NCBI GenBank assembly: GCA_958296225.1
Contig: OY282456.1
Location: forward strand, 2,418,001 to 2,482,000
DNA: 64,000 bases
Source: an uncultured Dehalococcoidia bacterium
GTDB lineage: Bacteria; Chloroflexota; Dehalococcoidia; Lucifugimonadales; UBA3495
Direction: 5' to 3'
Shown in pieces: positions 56,137-64,000 of this stretch. The translations under genes and the position numbers were made by a program. A model generated the notes under the pieces. The model saw only the letters and a list, made by a program, of their open reading frames with translations, ran no database searches and had not been told where the DNA came from. Each line of letters opens with the position of its first letter. Within the stretch, counting starts at the first letter, position 1.

Positions 56137-59100
56137 GCGTCGGAATGGATATGCTGAAACGGCGGCGGCCGGGGCGACGCTCCGGCGGTTCGCCGGCAGA
56201 GCGGCGGCGGCAACGGGTCAGGGCCGCCCGGCGCGAGCAGGGGCTGGCCGGCAAGTCTGACCGGGAGTTGCGGGCCGCCGTCAGCGGCTTGGAGGACGGG
56301 GCGGACGCCGGCGCGGATTCCCTCCCGGAGGACACGCTGGCGCTGGCCTTTGCCGTCATTGACGAAACTATCCGGCGGCGGCTGGGCTGCTGGCGGATTT
56401 TCGACCGGCCGCCGGCGGCGGACGAAGCGCCCAGCATCACGGACGCCCGCCGGGCGCTGGCGGCGGCCGGCCGGGGCCGCTACGCGGACGCTGACTTGCT
56501 GCTGCCGGCGGAGTTCTACCGGGCGGTTCGCCGGCGTGGGGATGGAGAGAGCGGTCAACTGCGCTTTCGTCCCACCGACCCGCAGCTGCTGGCCGGCCTT
56601 CACTTGTGGGCCGGCCGGATTGTTGAGCTGCCCGCCGGCGAGGGCAAGACCGTGGCGGCGGCCTATCCGGCGGCGCTGCACGGGCTGCTGGGGCGCACGA
56701 CGCACATTATCACCGCCAACGACTACCTGGCCGCCCGCGATTGTGAACTGCTGGCCCCGGTGTACCGGGCCCTGGGCCTGACGGTGGGGGCGGTTCTGGA
56801 GCATATGGCCGGCCCGGAACGGCGGGAGGTTTACGCGCACCGGATTGTGTACGGCACATTGCGGGAGTTCGCCTTTGACTTCCTGCGGGACCAGCTGGCA
56901 ATGTCCCCGGACGAGCAGATTCAAGGGGCGCTGGACGCTGCCATCATTGACGAAGCAGACCAAACGCTGCTGGATGAGGCCGTCACCCCGCTGGTCATCG
57001 CCGGCGAGCCCGTCCTCAGCCGGCGGGCTATCATCCGGGCCAACCGGGCGGTGCGGCAACTGGCTGCGGAGCAGGTCGGCCTGGCGGCAAAGTGCCGGTC
57101 CCGGCTGGAGCAGCCGGCGGAGGGACAGTCGGATGCGGAATCGGCGGCACTGCTGGCCCGGGCCCTGCTGGCGCAGCCTGACGACGAGGAAACGCGCCGG
57201 CTGGCCGCCGCCCGGCCCCGCCTCCGCCGGCGGGCGCTGGCCCTGCTGGACGGGGACGGCTCCGGCCAGCCGCACCCGCAGGCTGCGGAAGGGCTGCACT
57301 GCGCGGTTGCCCCGGAAGGGCGGAGTTTCGCCCTGCTGCCCCAGGGAGTGGCGTTTCTGGAGGCCCGTCTGGGGGACTTTTACGCCATTGCCTCAAGCGT
57401 TGACCCGGACACCGGCGCGCGCCGGACAGTGCAGCGGTTAAACCTGGTCAACCAGGCGCACCAGCTGCTGCGCGCCCACCTGCTGCTGCGCCGGGATATT
57501 GACTACGTGGTGGACGATGACCGGGTAGTGCTGGTTGACCGGGACACCGGCCGGCCCCGGCCGGATGCCCGTTACCAGGACGGGCTGCAGCCGGCAGTAG
57601 AGGCCAAGGAATCGGTGACCGTCCATCCCGACTGCCGCAGCCTGGCGGAAATCAGCGTGCCGGGGTTCGCCCGCCGGTATCGCAGTTTGGCCGGCGTTAC
57701 CGGCACGGCTCAAGCCGCGTCGGAGGAGTTTCGCCGGCTTTATGGACTGGCGGTAGCGGTGGCGCCGCCGGCCCGCCCGTCGCTGCGCCGGGATTTGCCG
57801 GCCCGGATTTACGCGCGCCGGCAAGACCAGCTGGACGCCATCATGGACGAAGTGCGCCACTGCCGCCGCGCGGGCCGCCCGGCGCTAGTGGCTGCCCGCA
57901 CCGTGGCCCAGTCGGAGGCGCTCAGCCGGCGGCTGACGGCGGCCAACATTCCCCACCGGCTGCTCAACGCCGTTACCGGCCCTGAGGAAGCGGAAATCAT
58001 CCGCGCCGCCGGACAGCCCGGCGCCGTTACGGTGGCAACCAACATGGCCGGGCGCGGCACTGACATCATCCTGCCGCCCGGCCGGGACGGTCAGGCGCTG
58101 GCGGGTTTCGTTGCGCTGCTGGAGGAGTCGCTGCCGGCCGGGGCGGCCGCCGTGAACGTGCGGGCCAACACGCCGGCCGAGGCCGACTTGCTGGCTCAGG
58201 CCATAGCGGCGAATCCCCGGCTGGCGGCATCCCGCCGGCCGGGGCGGGCCGGCGACCTGGTGGTACGGTTGCGGGGGACGGAGGCTGCGGCTGCGCCGGA
58301 TGCGCCCGCGCTAGAGTTCGGGCTGGGACTCCACATCGTCAGCACGGAGTTCAACGAGTCGCCGCGGGTAGCGTTGCAGTTGCAGGGGCGCAGCGGCCGG
58401 CAGGGGGGATTCGGTTCTACCCGCAGCCTGCTGGCGCGCTCTGACCGGCAGCTGGCCGGGCTGCGGTACGGCAGCCCGGATGCGGACGCGGCCGGCCGGG
58501 TCTGCTGGCAAGGGCCGGAAGTGGAGCGGCAGCTGCGGCGACGGCAAGAGGAAGCGCAGCAGGATACCGCCGCCGAACGGGCCTTGCTCCTGGAGTATGC
58601 CGCAGCGCTGGATGCCCACGCCGATGCTTACTACCGGGCCAGACGGGAGACGCTGTTAGCCCCGGCGGCGCAGCTGAGCCAGCGGGCGGACGCCGCCGCC
58701 GGGGCCGTGGCCGGCGGCATCGTCGGGCGGCATTTTCCCGGCCTGGCCGCCGACGATTACGCCGGCCGTTTCGCCAACTTGTCGCGGGAGCTGCAAACCC
58801 GGTATAAGGTGGACGGTTCCCCGGCGTGGGGGCAGCCTTTGGACAGTCTGGACGGCGCGTTGGCCGCCCTGCTGCGGGGGCGGCTGGCGGAGCGCCGGGA
58901 ACGGCTGGGAGCGGAACGGTTTGGGGAGTTGGCCCGCTTGCTGCTTTTGTCGTCCGGCGATGAGCTGTGGGAAAATCACCGGGCCGGCCGGCGGGCGATG
59001 GCCGCCGTCTCCCGTATGAGCGGGTACAACCTGAAAACCGCCGTGGCCGAGTACGTGATTGACGCCGCCGACGCCTGGCGGCGCTTCCGGGAGGAGGCGT

Positions 59101-59249
59101 CCGACGTGTTTCTGTCCCGCCTGTGTCTCTTTCCCATCGCCGGATTGGCAGGTTCTGCGGAGGATGGCGCCAGCCGGCCGGCGCCGGTGAACCCTCGGTT
59201 GGCCGGGCTGGCGGCCGGCGGGCCGCCGCCAATTCTACCCGTCGCGTGA
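56133..59249 (+). CDS. SecA paralog (SecA2-like translocation ATPase)
   Basis: A 1038-residue SecA-family protein. Walker A LPAGEGKTVAA is near residue 170, IITANDYLAARD follows, the DEAD-type box IIDEADQTLLDEAVTPLVIAG is near 272, AGVTGTAQ near 530, TNMAGRGTDI near 636 and QLQGRSGRQGG near 750. It differs from housekeeping SecA in an unusual N-terminus, a poorly conserved preprotein-binding region (about 310-400) and the lack of a C-terminal zinc-binding tail. It is translationally coupled to the transglutaminase-like gene and followed by a lipoprotein gene, suggesting a dedicated export or envelope function. Confidence 0.85.
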   Translation: MSVGMDMLKRRRPGRRSGGSPAERRRQRVRAARREQGLAGKSDRELRAAVSGLEDGADAGADSLPEDTLALAFAVIDETIRRRLGCWRIFDRPPAADEAPSITDARRALAAAGRGRYADADLLLPAEFYRAVRRRGDGESGQLRFRPTDPQLLAGLHLWAGRIVELPAGEGKTVAAAYPAALHGLLGRTTHIITANDYLAARDCELLAPVYRALGLTVGAVLEHMAGPERREVYAHRIVYGTLREFAFDFLRDQLAMSPDEQIQGALDAAIIDEADQTLLDEAVTPLVIAGEPVLSRRAIIRANRAVRQLAAEQVGLAAKCRSRLEQPAEGQSDAESAALLARALLAQPDDEETRRLAAARPRLRRRALALLDGDGSGQPHPQAAEGLHCAVAPEGRSFALLPQGVAFLEARLGDFYAIASSVDPDTGARRTVQRLNLVNQAHQLLRAHLLLRRDIDYVVDDDRVVLVDRDTGRPRPDARYQDGLQPAVEAKESVTVHPDCRSLAEISVPGFARRYRSLAGVTGTAQAASEEFRRLYGLAVAVAPPARPSLRRDLPARIYARRQDQLDAIMDEVRHCRRAGRPALVAARTVAQSEALSRRLTAANIPHRLLNAVTGPEEAEIIRAAGQPGAVTVATNMAGRGTDIILPPGRDGQALAGFVALLEESLPAGAAAVNVRANTPAEADLLAQAIAANPRLAASRRPGRAGDLVVRLRGTEAAAAPDAPALEFGLGLHIVSTEFNESPRVALQLQGRSGRQGGFGSTRSLLARSDRQLAGLRYGSPDADAAGRVCWQGPEVERQLRRRQEEAQQDTAAERALLLEYAAALDAHADAYYRARRETLLAPAAQLSQRADAAAGAVAGGIVGRHFPGLAADDYAGRFANLSRELQTRYKVDGSPAWGQPLDSLDGALAALLRGRLAERRERLGAERFGELARLLLLSSGDELWENHRAGRRAMAAVSRMSGYNLKTAVAEYVIDAADAWRRFREEASDVFLSRLCLFPIAGLAGSAEDGASRPAPVNPRLAGLAAGGPPPILPVA

Positions 59250-59262
59250 AAAGGAGTTGATT

Positions 59263-60135
59263 ATGTCGCCACGAATCAGCCGAATGGTCCTGGCAGTCTC
59301 GGCCGGCAGTCTGCTGGCGGGTTCGCCCCTGCTGGCCGCCTGCAGCTCTGACTCCGGCCCCAGCTATAGCCAGTGGGCGGCCACCGACGGCGCCGCCGGC
59401 CGCATCAACCTGGACGACGTGCAGAAGGCGTTCCAGGAATCGAGCAGCGCCACCGAATTTGAAACCAAAGTCAACGAAATCTACGAAGGCGACGGCATCA
59501 TCCTCATCCGCGCCAGCCAGGACGGCCAGCGCCTCACGCTGGAAGGCTGGGAAGATTTGGACGGCAACAGCCAGATTGACGACGCGGCGGACGACCAGCT
59601 CTTTGCCATCATCAAGGAAGACGAACAGCACCAGCTGCGAGGCTATCACGCCAATTCGTACTACCACAGCCATTTTGGGGCCGGCGACTTCCTCTTTACC
59701 TACCTGCTGTTCAGCAGCCTGGGCGGTTTCGGGCGTCCTTATTACTACCAGACGCCGCCGGACCGGGGAACGACGATTCGCCAGGAACGCACCGCCTACC
59801 GCGGTTCCGGGCGCTACGGCACGCAGCTGGAGAGCAACCGGCAATACACCTCCCGGCAGCAGACCTTTGCCGGTTCCCGCTACCAGGCGGCGGGCCGGAA
59901 CGTGAGTTCAGGGCGGCAGACTTACCAGCAGACGCAGCGGGAATCCGGCGCCTTCCGCAGCAGCAGCTCGTTGACCCGCAGCAGCAGTTCCAGCATCTCC
60001 CGCAGCTCCAGCAGCGGCGCTGGCTCCGGTTCTAACATCTCCCGCAGCTCCGGCGGCTTCAGCGGCGGCGGCGGCCGGGTTCACTTGCGGAGCCGGCGGC
60101 AAAACGGCGCGGCGCGGCCGGCCTGGCTAGCCTGA
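59263..60135 (+). CDS. Lipoprotein with Tyr-rich middle and Ser/Arg/Gly-rich tail
   Basis: A 290-residue protein with a lipoprotein signal ending LLAAC, a folded part (NLDDVQKAFQESSSATEFETKVNEIYEG) and a low-complexity tail built from SSS/SRSS and SGGG runs with tyrosine and glutamine before it. AAGGAG is six bases before the ATG at 59263. It directly follows the SecA paralog gene and may be its substrate, reminiscent of Ser-rich proteins exported by accessory Sec systems, but this is inference. Confidence 0.7.
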   Translation: MSPRISRMVLAVSAGSLLAGSPLLAACSSDSGPSYSQWAATDGAAGRINLDDVQKAFQESSSATEFETKVNEIYEGDGIILIRASQDGQRLTLEGWEDLDGNSQIDDAADDQLFAIIKEDEQHQLRGYHANSYYHSHFGAGDFLFTYLLFSSLGGFGRPYYYQTPPDRGTTIRQERTAYRGSGRYGTQLESNRQYTSRQQTFAGSRYQAAGRNVSSGRQTYQQTQRESGAFRSSSSLTRSSSSSISRSSSSGAGSGSNISRSSGGFSGGGGRVHLRSRRQNGAARPAWLA

Positions 60136-60137
60136 AT

Positions 60138-61193
60138 ATGGGAGACCGCGACACCGCCGGCCTGTCGGTGTCGGTAGGGACGGACGGCCTGCCGGCGGAT
60201 ACGGCGCTCAGCGTCACCCTGCCGGCGGCGGCCGGCGGCCTGACGCTGCGCCAGCTGCTGCTGGGCCGGCTTTTCCCGTCTGACGCCGGCGGCCAGGCGG
60301 AAGTTACGGCCCGGTTGGACCGGCGGGCCAATCCCGACTTGCCGGCCGTCTATTCTCTGCTGTTGACGGTGGCGGAACAGTGGCGGGCCGGGCTGTGCCG
60401 GCTGGCTCTGTACACCGGGCGGGGATGGGGACGCCCGGCGCACGCCGATGACCCGGTGGCGGCGCACCGGCAGCCGCCGTCCCTGTGTCGTCGCTACGGC
60501 GGCCGGGCGGACGTTGACCTGGCGCTGACGGTTCGCCCCGACTACCGGCCCCTGGATTGGGCAGTAGCGCAGGGGTACGCCGCAGACCGGGCGGAGTTGC
60601 TGGACTGGATGCAATCCTGCGCGCTGCTCTACTTCGTTGACAAGCACGGCTGCGCGTTGCCCGCTGACCTAGCCCCTTCCGACCCCTGCCGGCCGGTGAT
60701 TGCCGGGCTGTATCGTCGCCGCTGTCTGCATCCTGCTGACGACGGTCGGGCAGAGGTGGCGCCGGCCGGCCGGCGGCTGATTGGCGCACTGCTGGCGGAG
60801 ACGGAGGCGTTGATTGACCGTTTCGACATTTTCAAGGATGCGCGCTGGGATGAGGACGAACAGGCGGCGGAGTTTGACAGCGGACAGGGCGCCGACCTGC
60901 GGGTAGCCGCCCTGCTGGCCGAGGGGCTGGACCCGTTAAGGGCGGTGTTCCTGCTGCGACTCTACGACGGCACTTTAGACCCCTACGCTGACCAGTGGCC
61001 GCTGCTGGTGGGCGACCCGGCGTCCTTTGACCGGCTGCTGGAGCCGGTGGTGAACCGCGTTGCGCCGCCGCCGCCCGACGCAACGCTCGCGGCCATTATG
61101 GAGGACGGCTATGCTCTGCTGGAGGCCCGCGCCGAGGCGGCGGCCGAATGTCGCGCCAGGGATGAAATCGTGCGGCGTCTGCTGGCGCAATAG
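60138..61193 (+). CDS. Unrecognised 351-residue protein of the SecA-paralog cluster
   Basis: A soluble alpha/beta protein without recognised motif. The start SVSVGTDGLPADTALSVTLPAAAGG looks like beta strands; the second half is helical (LDPLRAVFLLRLYDGTLDPYA). It begins two bases after the lipoprotein stop, thus in the same operon, and ends 11 bp before the convergent DUF350 gene. Could be an adaptor or chaperone for the export function. Confidence 0.55.
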   Translation: MGDRDTAGLSVSVGTDGLPADTALSVTLPAAAGGLTLRQLLLGRLFPSDAGGQAEVTARLDRRANPDLPAVYSLLLTVAEQWRAGLCRLALYTGRGWGRPAHADDPVAAHRQPPSLCRRYGGRADVDLALTVRPDYRPLDWAVAQGYAADRAELLDWMQSCALLYFVDKHGCALPADLAPSDPCRPVIAGLYRRRCLHPADDGRAEVAPAGRRLIGALLAETEALIDRFDIFKDARWDEDEQAAEFDSGQGADLRVAALLAEGLDPLRAVFLLRLYDGTLDPYADQWPLLVGDPASFDRLLEPVVNRVAPPPPDATLAAIMEDGYALLEARAEAAAECRARDEIVRRLLAQ

Positions 61194-61204
61194 GCGGCCG
61201 GCTT

Positions 61205-62089
61205 TCAGACGACCAGCAGCAGCACCAGCGCCGAGCTGATGACCACCGCGCTCTCCACAAAGGCCACTCCCAAGTTGTGCCCGGCCCTCACTTGCTGCGA
61301 TACCCGGGTATGGGGCAGCAACACGGTGTCCACGGCCAGCCGCAGAACGTAGAGCAGGGCGAAACCCACGACGGCGTAGATGGCGAACTCCAGCAGCCCC
61401 TGCCGCCAGCCCACGAAGTCGCCGAAGATAGCCTTGAACGTTACCAGGCCGATGGCAATCAGGTTGCTGCCCAGGGCGACGCCCACCGCCGGGTTGTCGG
61501 CCTCAATCTCATCGTGGATGTTAAAGGGAGTAGTCCATTCGTAGAACAAAGCGAACAGAATCAGGACGACCAGGCCCAGGCCGAAAAAGGCCAGGGCGTT
61601 GAGCGGGCCGCCCTCGCCGGCAATGGCCCCGGCGATGACCAGCCCGCAGGCGACGTTCACGCCGAACTCGGCCGCGGCGGCGCCTACGTTCTGGTCCTCA
61701 ATTATCTCCCGCTCCAGCTCGAAACGGTACAGCACCAGCCGGTCGGTGAGCAGGCGCATCAGGTTCAGGGCCACGATGCCGGCCATGGAGTAGAGGAAAA
61801 CCCACAGCATCTCCAGTCCGAACTCCCGGTTGAAGCCCAGGCCGCCGCCGGCCGCGGCCGCGCCCAGCGGCTGGTACACTGCCCCCAGGAACACGAGGAT
61901 GACGCCCAGCAGGTAGCCCGACAGCCGCAGGGCCACGGCGAGGTTGCCTTTGGTGACAATCTCATCCTCGATGCCGTGGCGGGTAACGGCGTCCCGGGCC
62001 AGTTTGGCCAGGGCCAGCACCACGAGCCCCAGCGCCACGTAGGCCAGGCCGCGGGGCAGGTAAAGCAGTATGTCAATCAGCGTATCCAC
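61205..62089 (-). CDS. DUF350 (UPF0719) membrane protein with two repeats
   Basis: A 294-residue protein with about eight membrane helices arranged as two DUF350 units (each with a GNLAVALRLSGYLLGVILVFLG- or NPAVGVALGSNLIAIGLV-type segment). It starts with GTG at 62089 behind GGGAG. DUF350 proteins are recurrent neighbours of PspA-like and DUF4178 genes, as here, and are linked to envelope stress by association. It is cotranscribed with the DUF4178 gene (42-bp gap). Confidence 0.87.
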   Translation of the reverse strand: MDTLIDILLYLPRGLAYVALGLVVLALAKLARDAVTRHGIEDEIVTKGNLAVALRLSGYLLGVILVFLGAVYQPLGAAAAGGGLGFNREFGLEMLWVFLYSMAGIVALNLMRLLTDRLVLYRFELEREIIEDQNVGAAAAEFGVNVACGLVIAGAIAGEGGPLNALAFFGLGLVVLILFALFYEWTTPFNIHDEIEADNPAVGVALGSNLIAIGLVTFKAIFGDFVGWRQGLLEFAIYAVVGFALLYVLRLAVDTVLLPHTRVSQQVRAGHNLGVAFVESAVVISSALVLLLVV

Positions 62090-62131
62090 TTGCGCGCTCC
62101 CGGTAACTGCACTGGGCGCCCTGATGCGGGG

Positions 62132-62761
62132 TCAGCGGCGTTGCGGCGGCGTTTCGGGCCGCTCCCCCGGATACAGCAGCACGTTGTCCGGGGAGATGAC
62201 GTCGCTGAAGTAGGCTTCAAAGGGCGTCCCCTCGAACTTGGTAATAGCCAGCGTCTGTTGTTCGTGGTCGGCCATAAAGTCCCAGATGTAGAATCCTTCC
62301 CCGTCAAACTGGCCGTCCTGGTGGTAGAAAGCCTCGAAACTGTTGCGGTAGGAATAGCGTTGGCCGGCGATGATGACGCCGTTGTTGATGGAATGTTCCT
62401 CGTCCAGAGCGACCAGGTCGGCTTCGGTCAGGCCGATGGTTTCCAGCCCCACCGGGCGGCGGTCGGTGGCGGCGGTGACAAAGAGGCCCTCCCGGTCAAC
62501 GGACCACTCCAGCCAAACCCGCCGGCCGGCGTCGGCGGCCACCACCTCGCGCCATTCAATGCTGTTGCCGACGCCGGCGTAGCGGTGGACGTGTTCCACG
62601 ACCAGATAGGCGTCATCGTAGTCCAGGTGCAGGCCCTGGACAACCACCACGTCGCCGGCGCGGGCGGCGCGGATGGTGGTGTCGGCCAGCCGGCCGGTTT
62701 GACCGGAGGGTTGGTAGCGGCGGCGGCCCAGCAGCCTATCTAACAGTGTTCGTTTAGCCAT
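62132..62761 (-). CDS. DUF4178 domain protein
   Basis: A 209-residue protein of beta-rich character (VVVVQGLHLDYDDAYLVVEHVHRY, FYHQDGQFDGEGFYIWDFM) that fits DUF4178. Such proteins accompany PspA and DUF350 in many bacteria. No signal peptide. The ATG at 62761 starts a minus-strand operon divergent from the PspA gene set; the 156-bp intergenic region probably holds both promoters, though only a TATTAT element at 62867 is visible. Confidence 0.78.
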   Translation of the reverse strand: MAKRTLLDRLLGRRRYQPSGQTGRLADTTIRAARAGDVVVVQGLHLDYDDAYLVVEHVHRYAGVGNSIEWREVVAADAGRRVWLEWSVDREGLFVTAATDRRPVGLETIGLTEADLVALDEEHSINNGVIIAGQRYSYRNSFEAFYHQDGQFDGEGFYIWDFMADHEQQTLAITKFEGTPFEAYFSDVISPDNVLLYPGERPETPPQRR

Positions 62762-62917
62762 GGTCGGCGTTGCCTTGCCAGTGTGCGCGGTATCGGGTTG
62801 GCATCCCTTTGGCGCCCATTATAGCCCGGACTGGCCGCCGCCGCACGCCCGCGCCCGTGAGTATGGTATTATCTGTTCCGGGAAATTGTCGCGGGAGGCG
62901 ACCCGTCGGGGGGGACT

Positions 62918-63097
62918 ATGAAACCGGTCAGCATCTTGATTGGGCTGATTCTACTGCTATTGGGCATCCTGCTGGTGGTCGGCCTGCTGGATTTCCTGTT
63001 GATTCTCTTGCTCCGTCTCCTGGGCGCCATCTGCATCGTGGCAGCGGTGGCGCTGCTGTTCTGGGCATTTATGGGAAACCGGCGCAGCAGCTATTGA
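62918..63097 (+). CDS. 59-residue two-helix membrane protein
   Basis: A very short gene: MKPVSILIGLILLLLGILLV begins a helix pair that ends with a basic tail NRRSSY. Two hydrophobic segments separated by a short turn fill nearly the whole protein. It is located 73 bp before the PspA gene and divergent from the DUF4178 gene, so it may be the small membrane partner that recruits PspA (compare PspB/PspC logic), without sequence similarity to them. Confidence 0.6.
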   Translation: MKPVSILIGLILLLLGILLVVGLLDFLLILLLRLLGAICIVAAVALLFWAFMGNRRSSY

Positions 63098-63170
63098 GCC
63101 CTTTCCCGGCTGCCCGCCGTGGGGCCGGTGGCCCGTCAGCCATACCAACCGTCAGGAGGTAAGTGTAACT

Positions 63171-63914
63171 ATGGGAATGTTTTCCCGGATGTCCACCATC
63201 GTCAAGTCGAAAATGAACCGTATGCTGGATTCCGCCGAGGACCCGCGGGAGACGCTGGACTACTCCTATGAGAAGCAGCTGGAGATGTTGCAGAACGTCA
63301 AGCGCGGGGTGGTGGAGATGGTCACTGCCAAGCGGCGCATCCAGCAGCAGGCCAATAAGGTGAAGGACAATATTTCCCGGCTGGACCGCCAGGCCCGCCA
63401 GGCGGTGGACGCCGGCCGGGACGACCTGGCCCGGCTGGCCCTGCAACGCAAGCAAAGCGCCCTGATGGAGCTGGAAGGGCTGGACGAGCAGATTGCGGGC
63501 ATGGAGCAGGAGCAGGAAAAGCTGACCCAGGCCGAGCAGCGCCTGCAAGCCAAGGTGGATGCCTTCCGCAACAAGAAGGAAATCATCAAGGCGCAGTATT
63601 CGGCGGCCCAGGCCCAGGTGCGCATTGGCTCCGCGCTGGGCGGCATCTCCGAGGAGATGGGCGACGTTTCGCTGGCTATGCAGCGCGCCGAGAACAAGAC
63701 CGACCAGATGCGCGCCAAAGCCGGGGCCATCGACGAGCTGGTAGCCACCGGGGTACTCGACGACATCACCGGCCCCAAGGACGACATCGACCGGGAGCTG
63801 GAGCAGATTACGACCTCCAGCAGCGTGGAGGCTGAGCTGGCCGCGCTGAAGGGCAACGGTTCCCCGGCTCCCGCCGCCGCCGAAGCCGCCGCCAACCCGG
63901 AGCGCGGAGTATGA
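63171..63914 (+). CDS. pspA: PspA/IM30 (Vipp1) family membrane-stress protein
   Basis: A 247-residue, almost wholly alpha-helical coiled-coil protein of the ESCRT-III-like PspA family: FSRMSTIVKSKMNRMLDSAEDPRETLDYSYEKQLEML at the start, long helices, then IGSALGGISEEMGDV and a C-terminal region with DDIDRELEQ. It polymerises on stressed membranes. CAGGAGG precedes the ATG. The last codons overlap the next gene by 4 bp. Confidence 0.92.
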   Translation: MGMFSRMSTIVKSKMNRMLDSAEDPRETLDYSYEKQLEMLQNVKRGVVEMVTAKRRIQQQANKVKDNISRLDRQARQAVDAGRDDLARLALQRKQSALMELEGLDEQIAGMEQEQEKLTQAEQRLQAKVDAFRNKKEIIKAQYSAAQAQVRIGSALGGISEEMGDVSLAMQRAENKTDQMRAKAGAIDELVATGVLDDITGPKDDIDRELEQITTSSSVEAELAALKGNGSPAPAAAEAAANPERGV

Positions 63915-64000
63915 TTGCGGGGACACCCGGCGCGGGGCGGTTCACCCCGCCGGGTCCGGGCATTGACCAGCTCAGCGATATTGACCGCCGGATGGCGGAA
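63911..64000 (+). CDS. Start of a further gene coupled to pspA (cut by window end)
   Basis: The ATG at 63911 overlaps the pspA stop (ATGA) and the frame stays open to the window end: MIAGTPGAGRFTPPGPGIDQ, then LSDIDRRMAE. A proline/glycine-rich start followed by a helix. Too short to identify. Confidence 0.55.
   Translation, partial: MIAGTPGAGRFTPPGPGIDQLSDIDRRMAE

Noticed and set aside
61277..62743. A 488-codon plus-strand frame opposite the DUF350 and DUF4178 genes
   Set aside because: It spans two recognised genes and their gap, is Gln/His/Gly-rich and has no ribosome site; a composition shadow.
1..64000. tRNA, rRNA and CRISPR features
   Set aside because: Looked for typical T-loop/CCA and rRNA-like sequences and spaced repeats by eye; none was convincing. 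A covariance-model scan would settle it.

Overview
The window is GC-rich, densely coded bacterial DNA. The gene content suggests a Chloroflexota bacterium, possibly of the SAR202/Dehalococcoidia type: a dissimilatory-type AprA, a NirA-type siroheme reductase, CO-dehydrogenase-like molybdenum hydroxylase genes, family-5 peptide-binding lipoproteins and maleylpyruvate-isomerase-like DinB proteins. This is an inference from gene families. No rRNA or tRNA gene was recognised. Many genes carry internal deletions, frameshifts or single in-frame stops, and several recent duplications are visible, so the accessory part of the genome appears to be eroding and rearranging.

Layout. 0-9.6 kb: end of aprA, small enzymes, a siroheme sulfite/nitrite reductase with a PhoB-like regulator behind it, and hydrolases. 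9.7-14.6 kb: cell-surface genes (O-antigen-ligase-like protein, UDP-glucose dehydrogenase, sulfotransferase). 14.7-24.2 kb: an orphan amino-acid-type ABC ATPase, a 535-bp MITE-like element, then two paralogous peptide-binding lipoproteins with two permeases but no dedicated ATPases, and a PQQ-propeller protein. 24.2-26.8 kb: an MFS remnant and an intact MFS gene. 26.8-30.3 kb: an island with a degenerate MNT/HEPN pair coupled to a DNA-methyltransferase-like gene. 30.6-34.1 kb: a lone dnaA, three small membrane/coiled-coil paralogs and an NHL-repeat protein. 34.3-36.0 kb: lower-GC accessory genes, one with its promoter inside a perfect 22-bp palindrome.

36-49.4 kb: a split molybdenum-hydroxylase locus (FAD and Fe-S subunits at 36.2-37.5 kb, large subunit at 41.3-43.6 kb) whose two promoters share the same form. 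It is interrupted and followed by DUF429, DUF418, GIY-YIG and DUF3800 genes and by three copies of a two-gene module (small alpha/beta protein plus HEPN-like protein). It also holds a chimeric lipoprotein made from the end of the large-subunit gene and a 602-bp tandem duplication that fused part of a MoaD gene to a cytochrome c gene. 49.4-53.8 kb: Nudix and GNAT genes, then a minus-strand operon (cobalamin adenosyltransferase, hisH, two small-protein/retropepsin pairs, hisA), apparently headed by a promoter carried in a second large MITE copy. 54.7-64 kb: an envelope cluster with a transglutaminase-like protein, a SecA paralog, a lipoprotein, an unrecognised protein, DUF350, DUF4178, a 59-residue membrane protein and PspA.

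The best candidates for undescribed systems are the repeated HEPN module, the MNT/HEPN pair in which both the catalytic and the modified residues are lost, the SecA-paralog/PspA cluster, and the retropepsin pairs.
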